Shown: positions 37,653 through 47,152 of the stretch, piece by piece
Numbering within the stretch: the stretch's first letter is position 1
Layout: each line of letters begins with the position of its first letter
Assembly: GCA_963757815.1 (NCBI GenBank)
Contig: CAVWSN010000021.1
Coordinates: 27,642 to 91,641 of the forward strand
Direction of reading: 5' to 3'
From: JACVRW01 sp963757815
Lineage (GTDB): Bacteria; Actinomycetota; Thermoleophilia; Solirubrobacterales; Thermoleophilaceae
Length of the DNA stretch: 64,000 nt
Notes under the pieces: model-generated
Told to the model about the DNA's origin: nothing
Database searches by the model: none
What the model saw: the letters and a program-made list of their open reading frames with translations, nothing else
Position numbers and translations under genes: made by a program

Positions 37653-37953
37653 GTGCCTTCCTCTCCTCTGGGTTCTCGCGGTATCCAGGTCGCGCGCGCG
37701 TCCTGGCCTCGGCGGGGCGCGAGTCTATCGCGGCGTACGCGTGCGGCGCAGAGCGGGCCGCCGTGCTCTCGTGGGTATGCTCCGGCGCGCGGATGCCTGG
37801 GTGGTCACGACCTCAATTACGGTCGCGCTCGGACGGCCAGCACCGCGCCTGGCGCCACCCGCGGTGCTCGCCGATGCTTCCAGCATCGACTGCGCCCGCG
37901 CGCGGCCCCAGCCACGCTGCTGGCTCGCCCGATCATCGACCGTACTTTCGGTC
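37653..37953. promoter_or_regulatory. 301-bp divergent control region between fae and fhcB
   Basis: No credible gene. It must carry both promoters for the two arms of the H4MPT pathway. Visible elements are the fae ribosome-binding site at 37656-37670, a GGTC-N2-GACC motif near 37802-37811, and a GACCG-N6-CGGTC inverted repeat at 37938-37953 abutting the fhcB GTG, which could be an operator or start-codon hairpin. GC content is too high to place -10/-35 boxes with confidence. Confidence 0.45.
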
Positions 37954-39207
37954 GTGACCACTGGGCACGCGGCGACCTGTGCCGGCTGCGGATGTGGCTG
38001 CGACGACATCGAGGTCGCGGTGGCCGCGGGAGCGCTCGAGCGTGTGACCCGCACCTGCGCGATCGGCGACGAGTGGTTCGCCGAGCGGGCGGTCGACGCG
38101 GCCGCAGTCGGCACGCATCGACGGCCGCGAGGTCGACTTCGCCGAGGCGGTCGAGGCGTCGGCCGCGATCCTCGGCGCGGCCCGGCTCCCGCTCGTATGC
38201 GGCCTCGGCCAGACCGACTGTGAGAGCCAGCGCGCGGCCGTGGCGCTGGCCGAGGCCATCGGCGCCGTGATCGATCCCGCCGGGCCCCCGGTCGAGGGAG
38301 CCGGCGGCGCGGCCTCGCAGGCGGTCGGGCTGAGCACGGCGACATTCGGCGAGCTTCGCGACCGCGCCGAGCTGGTCGTGGTCTGGCGAGCAGACCCGGT
38401 CACCTCCCATCCCCGGCTGTTGCCTCGCCTGCGGCTCGACCGCGCCGGACGCGCGGCCGACCGCTCGCTGGTCGTCGTCGACACGCAGCGCACGGCGACC
38501 GCCGACGAAGCCGACGAGTTCATCGAGCTGCCCTCCGGGCTCGACTTCGAGGCGCTGTGGGCCATGCGCGCGCTGGTGCGCGACGTTCCGCTCGACCGCG
38601 ACCTCGCGGGTCGGCTTCCGCTCGACGCCATCGGGCAGCTTGCGGGCCGCCTCCGCGCGTGTAGCTACGGGGCGGTCGTGCACGGCCCCGCCGGCGTATG
38701 TGAACGCGCTGGCGCTGCTCGCGCTGGTGCGCGACCTGGCCCGCATCGCGCACGTAGTCGCGCTGCCGCTGCGACAGGACGGCAACGCGCGCGGCGCGGA
38801 GGACGTGCTCGCCTGGCAGACCGGCTACCCGGCGGCCGTGAGCTTCGCGCGCGGGCATCCGCGCGCGCGGCCCGGGGAGTTCAGCGCCGCGGGCCTGCTG
38901 GAGCGAGGCGAGACGGACGCGGCGCTCGTCGTGGGCTTCGACGCGCTCCGCCACCTCCCGCCGACGGGCCGCCGACCACCTGCGCCGGATCCCCACGATC
39001 GTCGTCGACCCGCGCGCGACCGAGACGGCTGCGGTGGCCCGCGTCGTGTTCGCGACGGCCGCCGGCGGCGTGCGGCGCGAGGGCACGGTCCACCGCATGG
39101 ACGGGGTGCCCTTGACGCTGCGCGCGCCGCTGGCATCCGAGCGGGTGGGGGACGAGGAGGTGCTCGCCGCGATCGAGGCGCGTATCACCGGGGAAGAGGG
39201 GAACTAG
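37954..39207 (+). CDS. fhcB: formylmethanofuran dehydrogenase/hydrolase subunit B, three frameshifts
   Basis: About 416 residues after removing an extra G near 38110, 38692 and 38968. It opens with the Cys cluster TCAGCGCGCDDIEV of FwdB/FhcB and continues with RVTRTCAIGDEWF, LPLVCGLGQTDCESQRAAVA, VVVWRADPVTSHPRLLPR and IPTIVVDPRATETAAVA, following the molybdopterin-type fold. In bacterial Fhc complexes this subunit has lost redox function. It is first in fhcB-fhcA-fhcD-fhcC, the usual bacterial order for subunits acting as formyltransferase/hydrolase. GTG at 37954 places the Cys cluster at residue 9-16. Confidence 0.88.
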
Positions 39208-39213
39208 CGCCGC

Positions 39214-40858
39214 ATGCTGCGCATCGCGCAGGGGCGTGTCTTCGATCCCGCCAACGGGATCGACGGCGATGTGCGCGACGTCTGCCTCGACGGCGGCAAG
39301 GTCGTCGAGGAGCTGCCCTCGCACGCCACGCGCATCGACGCCAGCGGCATGGTCGTGATGCCGGGCGGGGTGGACATCCACTCGCACATCGCCGGCCCGG
39401 CGGTCAACGCTGCCCGCAAGCTCACCCCGGAGGAACACCGCGCCGACGTGCTCGACCGCACGGCGATCACGCGCTCGGGGACGGGGGGGACGGTCCCGTC
39501 GACGTTCGCCACCGGCTACCGCTACGCGCTCCTCGGCTACACGACAGTCGTCGACGCCGCCACCCCGCCGCTCGCGGCGCGCCACACGCTCGCCGAGCTG
39601 CGCGACACGCCGATCGTCGACAAGGCCTTCCTCGTGCTGATGGGCAACAACCTGTCCCTGTTCGACCTCATCCGCGAGGCGGGGTCCCCTGACCGAGGCC
39701 GTCGCCTGGTGGCTCGAGGCCACCGGCGGCTACGGCGTCAAGCTGGTCAACCCGGGCGGGGTCGAGATGTGGAAGCACGGCAACCGCAACGTGACGTCGC
39801 TCGACGACGAGGTGGAGGGGCTGGGAGTCACGCCGCGCCGCGTGCTGGAAGCGATCGCCAGCTCGGTGGACGAGCTGGGTCTCCCGCACCCCGTCCACGT
39901 CCACTGCAACAACCTCGGGGTTGCGGGCAACTGGCGCACCACGCTCGACACGCTCGACACCCTGCAGGGCAGACGAGCGCACCTCGCCCACCTCCAGTTC
40001 CACGCGTACGGCGGGACGCCGGGCAAGCGGCCCCGCTCGCGCGCGCCGGAGCTGGCCGAGCACCTCGACGCGCACCCGGAGCACAGCGCCGACATCGGCC
40101 AGGTGATGTTCGGGGACGCGATGACGATGACCGCCGACGCCCCCGTCTCCGCGCTGCTGCGCGAGATCACCGGCGGCAAGTGGGTGAACGCCGACCTCGA
40201 GGCGGAGACCGGCTGCGGCATAGTGCCCTTTGCCTACCGCGAGCGCAACTACGTGCACGCGCTGCAATGGGCCATCGGCCTGGAGCTGTTCCTGCTCAGC
40301 CGCGACCCCTGGCGTGTCGTGCTCTCAACCGACCATCCCAACGGCGGCTCGTTCCTGAGCTACCCGCGGCTCATCCGCCTGCTGATGGATCGCGAGTTCC
40401 GGAACGAGCAGATAGGCCGCGTGAACCAGAAGGCGATAGGGCGCACGGTGCTCCGAGACGACCTCGAGCGCGAGTACACCCTCGGAGAAATCGCGATCAT
40501 CACCCGCGCCGGGCCCGCCAGACTGCTCGGCCTGGCCGACAAGGGCCACCTCGGGGTCGGCGCCGACGCCGACGTGACGGTCTACGGCGAGCACGAGGAC
40601 CGCGAGCAGATGTTCGCCACGCCGCGGTATGTCATCAAGGGCGGGCGGGTGATCGTCGAGGACGGTGAGCTGCGCGAGGCTCCTGCCGGGGACCTCCTGC
40701 GCGTCGCGGCGGACCACGACGAGGCGATCGAGGGCACCCTGCGACCGCTGTTCGAGGAGCACTACAGCGTGCAGCTCGCGAACTACCCGGTGCGCGAGCC
40801 GTGGCTGCTGGAGCCCGCCCGCAGGATCCCGGCCCGGCGAAACGGGAGCGGGCGATGA
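39214..40858 (+). CDS. fhcA: formylmethanofuran hydrolase subunit A, one frameshift
   Basis: About 547 residues after removing one base near 39687. It is an amidohydrolase-fold protein: metal motif GGVDIHSHIAGPAVNAARKL, HVHCNNLGVAGNWRTTLDTL, HLQFHAYGG, STDHPNGGSFLSYPRLIRLL (metal Asp), and VGADADVTVYGEHEDREQMF near the C-terminus, all FwdA/FhcA signatures. It hydrolyses formylmethanofuran to formate and methanofuran. Its TGA overlaps the fhcD ATG (40855). Confidence 0.93.
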
Positions 40859-41757
40859 GGCTGGCCGACACCGAGGTCGTCGACACCTTCGCCGAGGCCT
40901 TCCCCATGTGGGGGGCGCGGATCATCATCACCGCGGAGAGCCCCGCCTGGGCACACGAGGCAGCGCGCTCGCTGACCGGCTTCGCCACGTCGGTGATCGG
41001 CTGCAAGTGCGAGGCCGGCATCGAGCGCGAGCTCGATCCTGCCGAGACGCCCGACGGCCGGCCCGGGGCCAGCGCTCTGTTGTTCGCCAACGATCGCGAG
41101 GGGCTGGCCAAACGGCTGGTGGAGCGCGTCGGCCAGAGCGTTCTCACCTGCCCGACGACGGCCTGCTTCAACGGGCTGGACGGTCCGGAGACGGTCGACG
41201 TCGGCGGTCAGCTGCGCTTCTTTGGCGACGGCTACCAGGCCAGCAAGCTGCTCGACGGGCGCCGCTACTGGCGCGTGCCGGTGATGGAGGGCGAGTTCCT
41301 GGTCGAGGAGCGCTTCGCCATCGCCGAGGGAGTCGCCGGCGGCAACATCATCGTTCTCGGCCGCGACGGCGAGGGCGCGCTGCGGGCGACGGAGGCGGCG
41401 GCCGCAGCCATGCGCACCGTGCGCGACGTCATCCTGCCCTTCCCGGGCGGCATCGCCCGCAGCGGCAGCAAGGTCGGCTCCCGCTACAGCGGCCTGATCG
41501 CCTCGACCAACGAGGTGCTGTGCCCCACCCTGCGGGCCCAGGTGCCGCACACCGACGTGCCGGCGGACGTCGGCTCGGTGCTGGAGATCGTCATCGACGG
41601 CCTGACCCTCGAGGCCGTGAGCGACGCCATGGCGCGCGGCCTCGAGGCCGCCGCCGGGGCGGGGGCCAGCCACGTGACGGCCGGCAATTACGGAGGCAAC
41701 CTGGGCCCGTACCACATCGCCCTGCGCGATCTCGTACCGGCCCTGCGGGACGACTAG
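40855..41757 (+). CDS. fhcD: formylmethanofuran:H4MPT formyltransferase
   Basis: A 300-residue Ftr/FhcD protein, undamaged. Diagnostic stretches are EVVDTFAEAFPMWGARIIIT, ATSVIGCKCEAGIERELDP, TCPTTACFNGL, FGDGYQASKLLDGRRYWRVP, GNIIVLGRDGEGALRATEAA and SKVGSRYSGLIASTNEVLCP. It moves the formyl group from formyl-H4MPT to methanofuran. The start overlaps the fhcA stop by four bases, and fhcC follows after five bases, so the four genes are coupled. Confidence 0.96.
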   Translation: MRLADTEVVDTFAEAFPMWGARIIITAESPAWAHEAARSLTGFATSVIGCKCEAGIERELDPAETPDGRPGASALLFANDREGLAKRLVERVGQSVLTCPTTACFNGLDGPETVDVGGQLRFFGDGYQASKLLDGRRYWRVPVMEGEFLVEERFAIAEGVAGGNIIVLGRDGEGALRATEAAAAAMRTVRDVILPFPGGIARSGSKVGSRYSGLIASTNEVLCPTLRAQVPHTDVPADVGSVLEIVIDGLTLEAVSDAMARGLEAAAGAGASHVTAGNYGGNLGPYHIALRDLVPALRDD

Positions 41758-41762
41758 CAGGT

Positions 41763-42582
41763 ATGCCGCTCACGCTCACCCTGCGCGAGCCGCCGACCGT
41801 GCCGCTCGAGACCGAGGGCCTCAGCCCCGATCGGCTCGCCGGTCGTCGCCGTGGCGAGATCGAGGAACTCACGGTCTGGCACGGCAACACGGCAGGCGGA
41901 GCTCGGCGACTTCTTCGCCGTCTCGGGCAACGGCGACGAGGAGCTGCGGGTCGAGGGCGACCTGGGGCGAGTCAAGTTCCTCGGGGCGGGCATGACCGAC
42001 GGCCGGCTCACCGTCGCGGGCAATGCGGGGATGCACACCGGCGCGGACATGCGCGGCGGCGAGCTGATCGTGGAGGGCGACGTGGGCGACTTCGCGGGAA
42101 CGGGCATGCGTGGCGGGCGGCTCGTCGTGCAGGGCTCCGCCGGGCACCAGCTCGGCGGGGCGTACCCGGGCGAGCGCGCCGGGATGCGCGGCGGCGAGAT
42201 CCTCGTGCACGGGGACGCCGGCGACGAGGTGGGCGCGGGCCTCCGCCGCGGTCTGATCGCCGTCGCGGGGCGCATCGGCGACACCGCCGGGCTGCGCATG
42301 CTCGCGGGCACGATCGTTGCGCTCGGCGCGATTGGCGCCCGGCCGGGCGCGGCCATGCGGCGAGGCACGATCGTGGTCATGTCGCAGGTGACGCTGCTGC
42401 CCACCTTCGCCTTCGCGTGCTCCTATCGCCCGCCGTTCCTTCGCCTGTACCTGCGCCACCTGCGCGCGCTCGGCCTGCCCCTGAGCGATGAGCACATCGA
42501 GGGCCACTATGCGCGCTGGTCCGGGGACGGCCTCGAGCTGCTGCGGGGCGAGATCCTGATTTTCGAGCCCAGGCGCCGGTGA
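41763..42582 (+). CDS. fhcC: formylmethanofuran hydrolase subunit C, one frameshift
   Basis: About 272 residues after removing a G near 41890. It is a GXGXG-repeat beta-helix like FwdC and the glutamate synthase C-terminal domain: tandem GxxGxxxGxxMRGGxLxVxGDxG units from GAGMTDGRLTVAGNAG to MRRGTIVVM. It scaffolds the Fhc complex. The C-terminal extension FLRLYLRHLRALGLPLSDEH is family-typical. Its last codons overlap the GTG of the next ATP-grasp gene. Confidence 0.92.
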
Positions 42583-43466
42583 GCGGCCGGCGGCTGCGCG
42601 TCGCGGTCCTGGGCTCGACGGGTGGCTGGCACGCTCGCCGGCTGGAACGGGCGCTGACGGCGCGCGGCCACGATTGCTGCTTCGCGCCGGTCACACGGAT
42701 GGTGGGCCGCGTGGAGGGCGGCCTCGGTGTGCGCTCGCGCGAGCTGGCCCTCGACGGCTGCGACGTCGTGCTCGTGCGCGGCATCCCGCGCGGCTCGCTC
42801 GAGCAGGTCGTCTTCCGCGTGGACGTGCTGCACGCGCTTGCCGCCGCCGGCGTACGCGCGGTCAACAGCGCGCACGCGATCGAGCGGACCGTCGACAAGT
42901 TCCTCGCCTCGACCCTGCTGGCGCGCGCCGGCCTGCCGACCCCTCGCACGATCGCCTGCGAGCGGCCCGCCGACGCCCTCGAGGCGTTTGCCGAGCTCGG
43001 CGGCGACGTGATCGTCAAGCCGCTGTTCGGCTCGATGGGATTCGGCATGGTGCGCATCGACGATCACGACGTCGCGGAGCGGGTGTTCCGCGCGCTGGAG
43101 CTCGAGCGGGCCGTGTACTACCTGCAGGAGACACTCCCGCACGCCGGTCGCGACGTGCGAGCGCTCGTCGTCGGCGACGAGGTGGTGGCCGCGATCGAGC
43201 GGAGCGGCGATGGCTGGCGCACGAACCTCGCGCGCGGCGGGCGCGCGCGTCCTGTACGGCTCGACTCGGGGCAGGAGCGCCTGTGCGTGCCGGCGGCGGC
43301 CGCCCTCGGCGCCGACTACGCCGGTGTCGACCTCCTGCGCGCGCCCGACGGGCGCGACTACGTGCTCGAGGTCAACGGCATTCCCGGCTGGCAGGGCGTC
43401 GAGCGCGCGACGGGGGTCGACGTGGCGGCGGCGCTCGCCGGGCACCTGGAGACCGTGGTCGGCTGA
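42579..43466 (+). CDS. RimK-type ATP-grasp ligase, MptN-like (H4MPT:glutamate ligase candidate)
   Basis: A 295-residue ATP-grasp protein. ATP-binding features include HAIERTVDKFLASTLLARAG, GGDVIVKPLFGSMGFGMVRI and the metal site DYVLEVNGIPGWQGVERATG. It belongs to the RimK/MptN group that adds glutamate to tetrahydrosarcinapterin or ribosomal protein S6. Coupling to fhcC by a 4-base overlap argues for a cofactor-modifying role, such as glutamylation of H4MPT or methanofuran. Substrate not proven. Confidence 0.85.
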   Translation: MSGRRLRVAVLGSTGGWHARRLERALTARGHDCCFAPVTRMVGRVEGGLGVRSRELALDGCDVVLVRGIPRGSLEQVVFRVDVLHALAAAGVRAVNSAHAIERTVDKFLASTLLARAGLPTPRTIACERPADALEAFAELGGDVIVKPLFGSMGFGMVRIDDHDVAERVFRALELERAVYYLQETLPHAGRDVRALVVGDEVVAAIERSGDGWRTNLARGGRARPVRLDSGQERLCVPAAAALGADYAGVDLLRAPDGRDYVLEVNGIPGWQGVERATGVDVAAALAGHLETVVG

Positions 43467-44184
43467 GCGCGCACAACTCGTCGCGTCCGATCGCCCCGCC
43501 GTGCAGGGCCGTGGCGACGAGCGCGCCGGCCGCCCCGACTTCGCCCAGGGCGCGCAGGTCGGCGAGGTCACGGACGCCACCACCGGCCAGCAGCTCCAGC
43601 TCGGGAAAGCGGGTGCAGAGGTCGCGCACCAGCGCGATGTCGGGACCCGCGCTGGACCCGACGCGCGCGAGGTCGAGCACGATCACCTCCCTTACGCCGG
43701 ATTGCCCGAGCCGTGCGAGCGCCTCGGCCGCTCCGAGCCGCGCCAGCCTGGCGTCGGGCGAGAGCAGGCGGCCGTCCCGAAGGTCGAGGCTGAGCACGAG
43801 CGGGGCGTCCGGAAGCGCGGCCCGCAGCCGCTCGAGCTCGGCCTGGCCCGCAAGTGTCTCGGTGCCGATCACGACGCGCGCCGCGCCCAGCTCGAGCAGC
43901 AGCCGGACCGCGGCGACCTCGGTGACGCCGGCATCCACCATCACCCGCGCCTCGTGCGCCAGCGCGGCGACGACCTCGCGGTTGGGAGGTCCGCCCGCGA
44001 TCGCGTCGAGATCGGCGACATAGAGCTCGTCGAGTCCGAGCGCCTCGCGGACGGCACGAGCGATTTCGACGGGGTCGGAGCCGCCGACGATCCTGCTGCG
44101 CAGAGGGCGATAGCGTTCGCGCTCCCCGCGCACGGCGTGCACGGCGGCTCCGCTCTTGAGATCGATGACTGGGATCACTCGCAT
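43372..44184 (-). CDS. HisA-like (alpha/beta)8 barrel protein of C1 clusters
   Basis: A 270-residue HisA homologue: MRVIPVIDLKSGAAVHAVRG at the N-terminus, LYVADLDAIAGG, ARVVIGTETL, VLSLDLRDGRL, VIVLDLARVGS and LLAGGGVRDLADL as barrel loops. Similar hisA-like genes occur in known bacterial H4MPT gene clusters beside cofactor genes and are distinct from the histidine pathway enzyme; no other his gene is here. The last 95 bases overlap the convergent ATP-grasp gene, and the basic Arg/Pro tail after residue 237 may be read-through past a lost stop. It is divergent from the mfnF-like gene. Confidence 0.75.
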   Translation of the reverse strand: MRVIPVIDLKSGAAVHAVRGERERYRPLRSRIVGGSDPVEIARAVREALGLDELYVADLDAIAGGPPNREVVAALAHEARVMVDAGVTEVAAVRLLLELGAARVVIGTETLAGQAELERLRAALPDAPLVLSLDLRDGRLLSPDARLARLGAAEALARLGQSGVREVIVLDLARVGSSAGPDIALVRDLCTRFPELELLAGGGVRDLADLRALGEVGAAGALVATALHGGAIGRDELCALSRPRSPGARRAPPPRRPPSRARRPASRECR

Positions 44185-44215
44185 TAGGGTCGCCTCGAAA
44201 TAGCTCCGGCGGACG

Positions 44216-45268
44216 GGTGCGACCGCATGGGCGCACGGCGCTGACTCGGCCCTCGCCACGTGCGGCAGGGAGCCAACACGAAGGCGGTGTGCCGGCGGCA
44301 ACAGAGGCGGGTGGCGGAACGGGCGCGCCGTCTCGCGGCCGTTCGAGGTCTGGCGCGACCGCGAGGCGCTCGCGGCCGTGCTTCGCGAGGTCGTCGCAAG
44401 GGTGGCGCCGGAGCCCGTGGAGGCGGTGGCGCTGACGACGACCGCGGAGCTCTCGGACGCGTTTCGCACCAAGCGCGAGGGCGTGAGATTCGTGCTCGAC
44501 GCCGCCGAGGCGGCGTTGGACGGCCCGCCGCTGCTCGTCTTCACGACCGCCGGCGAGCTCGTCCCCCTCGATGAGGCGCGGGCGCGGGCAGCCGAAGTTG
44601 CGGCCGCCAACTGGGTGGCAAGCGCGCTCGCGGTCGCCGCGATGTACCCGGACGCTCTGATGATCGACGTCGGCAGCACGACCGCGGATGTCGTTCCGAT
44701 CGCCGCCGGCCGCGTGGCCGCCGTCGGCCGTACCGACCTCGACCGGCTGCTGGCCGGCGAGCTCGTCTACACCGGCGTGCTGCGCACCAACCTTGCGGCG
44801 ATCGCGCCGCGGGTGCCGGTCGGCGACGGCTCGTGCCCGGTCGCCTCGGAGCTGTTCTCGATCAGCGGCGACGTGCAGCTGATCCTCGGCCACCTGGCGC
44901 CCGGGGCGTACACGTGCCCCACCCCGGACGGGCGCCCGGCGACGGTCGAGTTCGCGCGCGAGCGCGTGGCGCGGCTCGTATGCGCCGACGCCGAGCAGCT
45001 GGCCGTGGAGGAGATCGATGCGATCGCCCGCTTCCTGCATGCAGAGCAGGTGCGCCAGATCGCGGCGGCGGTCCGCCAGGTGAGCGGGCGCCTCGGGGGG
45101 GACCCGCCTGTCGTCCCGCTGGGCGCGGGCGCGTTCCTGGCGCGCGAGGCCGCCGAGCACCTGGGGCGCGCGGTCGTCGAGCTGCCGTGGAGCGCGGCCG
45201 AGCGCGACGCGGCGCCCGCCGCGGCGCTCGCCGAGCTCCTGGCCGGCCGGCTGCGCCCGCGGTGCTGA
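44216..45268 (+). CDS. mfnF: MfnF-like H4MPT-linked C1-transfer protein (hydantoinase/oxoprolinase fold), frameshifted N-terminus
   Basis: The clean part (44378-45268, 296 residues) contains EAVALTTTAELSDAFRTKREG, PDALMIDVGSTTADVVPIAA, RLLAGELVYTGVLRTNLAAI and SELFSISGDVQLIL, matching the H4MPT-linked hydantoinase-like family whose archaeal member MfnF joins the aminomethylfuran phosphate to gamma-glutamyltyramine. The N-terminal phosphate loop is visible as GANTKAV near 44269-44289, but two or three indels between 44250 and 44350 break the frame and the start cannot be fixed. The stop overlaps the next GTG. Confidence 0.82.
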   Translation, partial: GATAWAHGADSALATCGREPTRRRCAGGNRGGWRNGRAVSRPFEVWRDREALAAVLREVVARVAPEPVEAVALTTTAELSDAFRTKREGVRFVLDAAEAALDGPPLLVFTTAGELVPLDEARARAAEVAAANWVASALAVAAMYPDALMIDVGSTTADVVPIAAGRVAAVGRTDLDRLLAGELVYTGVLRTNLAAIAPRVPVGDGSCPVASELFSISGDVQLILGHLAPGAYTCPTPDGRPATVEFARERVARLVCADAEQLAVEEIDAIARFLHAEQVRQIAAAVRQVSGRLGGDPPVVPLGAGAFLAREAAEHLGRAVVELPWSAAERDAAPAAALAELLAGRLRPRC

Positions 45269-45933
45269 CGGTCGTCAAGGTCGGCGGGGGACTGGCGCGC
45301 GAGGGGGGCGACGGCGCACTCCGGGCCCTGTGCCGCGCGATCGGCGACGCCGGCGCCCGCCACTCGCTGCTCGTCGTGCCGGGCGGCGCAGCGTTCGCGG
45401 ACGCCGTCCGTGAGCACGACAGCCGCTTCGACCTGCGGCCGGCGACGGCCCACCGGATGGCGATCCTCGGGATGGAGCAGTTCGGCTGGCTGCTCTCCGA
45501 CCTGATCCCAGGTGCGGTTCGGTGCGTGGACCTCGCTGCAGCCCGTGCCGACACCGCGCGCGGGCGCACGCCGGTCCTCCTGCCGGCGGCACTGCTCGCC
45601 GGTGACCCGCTGCCCGCCTCGTGGGCGGTCACGTCCGACTCGATCGCCGCCTGGGTGGCCGGTGCCGGGAATGCCGGGCGCCTGGTGCTCGTCAAGCCGG
45701 TCGAAGGCCTGTACCGCGACTGGCCGCCCGACGGCGACCCGCTCGCTCGCGTCAGCGTCGACGAGCTCGCCGAGTTGCGCGCGGCGGGGCGAGCCGAGGG
45801 AGTCGACCAGCACCTGCCAGAGGCGCTGCGCGCGGCCGGTGTCGAGGCCTGGGTGATCGATGGCCGCGAGCCCGCCCGGCTCGTGACGCTGCTCGAGCAC
45901 GGCAGCACCGACGGCACGCGCGTGACGCCGTGA
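45262..45933 (+). CDS. mfnE: MfnE-like amino-acid-kinase-fold protein (aminomethylfuran phosphate kinase candidate)
   Basis: A 223-residue protein of the aspartate/glutamate/uridylate kinase fold: VVKVGGGLAREGGDGALRAL, LLVVPGGAAFADAVREHDSR, WAVTSDSIAAWVAGAGNAGR and LVLVKPVEGLYRDW. In archaea the related MfnE phosphorylates (5-aminomethylfuran-3-yl)methyl phosphate in methanofuran synthesis. It overlaps the mfnF-like gene by 7 bases, a pairing that supports the assignment. GTG at 45262 is the only start consistent with the kinase N-terminus. Confidence 0.82.
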   Translation: MLTVVKVGGGLAREGGDGALRALCRAIGDAGARHSLLVVPGGAAFADAVREHDSRFDLRPATAHRMAILGMEQFGWLLSDLIPGAVRCVDLAAARADTARGRTPVLLPAALLAGDPLPASWAVTSDSIAAWVAGAGNAGRLVLVKPVEGLYRDWPPDGDPLARVSVDELAELRAAGRAEGVDQHLPEALRAAGVEAWVIDGREPARLVTLLEHGSTDGTRVTP

Positions 45934-45944
45934 GAATCCACTGG

Positions 45945-46826
45945 ATGTCCGTTGCTCTAACCGCTCGGCGGGCCCTGTTCGCGCTCGCGACGAGCGCGGG
46001 ATGGGAGCGCGCAGTGCGCGCGATGCCCGGTGGGGAGCGGGGCGCCTACCGTCTGGCCCGGCGCTACGTCGCCGGGACGCGGCAGGAGGATGCGCTTGCC
46101 TGCGCGCATCGCCTCGCCGCGGCGGGGCTCGCGAGCTCGATCGACTTCTTCGGCGAGAACATCTCCGATCCCATCGAGGCGGACCGTGTTACCGACCACT
46201 ACCTCAGCCTCGCGCAAACACTCGAGCGAGCCCCCGAGAACACGTTCCTGTCGATCGATCTCTCGCACATCGGCCTCGACCAGCCCGGGGAGGCCGTACA
46301 GCAGCGTCTCGAGCGGATCGCCTCTGCGCTTCCAGCGGGCCGACGGATCCAGGTGGGCGCAGAGCAGGAGCGCCGCGCCGACCGCATCCTGGCGGCGGTC
46401 TCGGCTGTGGCCCGCATGGGCGGAGCGGTGTCGGCGACCGTTCAGGCGAACCTCGAGCGCAGCCGCTCGGATGCCCAGGCGCTCGCGGAGGGCGGGGTGC
46501 CGATCCGACTCGTCAAGGGCGCCTACGTGGAGGACCCGCAGGTCGCGCGGCCCTGGGGCGAACCGACCGACCTGGCCTTCGTCGAGCTCGCCCACGAGCT
46601 GCACGCCAACGGCGCAGAGGTCGCCATCGCCACCCACGACGCCGTCCTGCGGGAGACGCTCTTGCGTGCCCTCCCGGGTATCGGCGTCGAAATGCTCCTG
46701 GGGGTGCGCAGCGCGGACGCGATGGTCGTAGCCGGCCGCGGACTGCCCGTCAGGATCTACGTGCCCTACGGGGACGGCTGGTTCCGCTACGCGATGCGCC
46801 GCTGGGCCGAGTCAGTGGGCCGATAG
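45945..46826 (+). CDS. proline dehydrogenase (monofunctional)
   Basis: A 293-residue PRODH barrel protein. Diagnostic segments include SSIDFFGENISDP, NTFLSIDLSHIGLD, VQANLERSRSDAQALAEGGV, PIRLVKGAYVEDP and the C-terminal RIYVPYGDGWFRYAMRRWAE. It oxidises proline to pyrroline-5-carboxylate with FAD and quinones. It begins 12 bp after the mfnE stop, so is probably co-transcribed with cofactor genes, although no metabolic link to H4MPT is known. Confidence 0.9.
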   Translation: MSVALTARRALFALATSAGWERAVRAMPGGERGAYRLARRYVAGTRQEDALACAHRLAAAGLASSIDFFGENISDPIEADRVTDHYLSLAQTLERAPENTFLSIDLSHIGLDQPGEAVQQRLERIASALPAGRRIQVGAEQERRADRILAAVSAVARMGGAVSATVQANLERSRSDAQALAEGGVPIRLVKGAYVEDPQVARPWGEPTDLAFVELAHELHANGAEVAIATHDAVLRETLLRALPGIGVEMLLGVRSADAMVVAGRGLPVRIYVPYGDGWFRYAMRRWAESVGR

Positions 46827-46835
46827 GTTCCATCG

Positions 46836-47144
46836 ATGGCCTACACCAGGGAGCAAGTCCGGGAAGCCGTGGAGCGGGCGGGGGACGAACATTGGCAGGC
46901 GCTGATTCGACATCACGAGGATGCCTATCCGGCGAGCCCGCCCACGCCGGGCGATGTCTGCCGGGCTGAGGCCGAGCGGCTCAACGAGCTCGACCTCGGC
47001 GACGCCGGGGAACTCACGCTCGTCGAGACCCGCGTCGAGCGCACCGATTCCACCATCCGCATCGTTCACGTCTTCGAGTACGGGCCTCACAAGGCTCGGC
47101 TGCTGACGGAGCCGTTCGAGGGGTACGGAGGCGAAGAAGCGTAA
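46836..47144 (+). CDS. hypothetical 102-residue acidic protein
   Basis: No family recognised. The sequence starts MAYTREQVREAVERAGDEHW, is rich in Glu and Arg, and has no membrane segment or Cys pattern except one Cys (near residue 42). It starts 10 bp after the proline dehydrogenase stop and ends 9 bp before the convergent mfnB stop. Codon usage matches the neighbours, supporting a real gene. Confidence 0.55.
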   Translation: MAYTREQVREAVERAGDEHWQALIRHHEDAYPASPPTPGDVCRAEAERLNELDLGDAGELTLVETRVERTDSTIRIVHVFEYGPHKARLLTEPFEGYGGEEA

Positions 47145-47152
47145 AGCGAGGC

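Noticed and set aside
37938..37953. GACCG-N6-CGGTC hairpin as a terminator
   Set aside because: It is only 5 bp long, has no T-run and abuts a start codon; kept only as a weak regulatory possibility.
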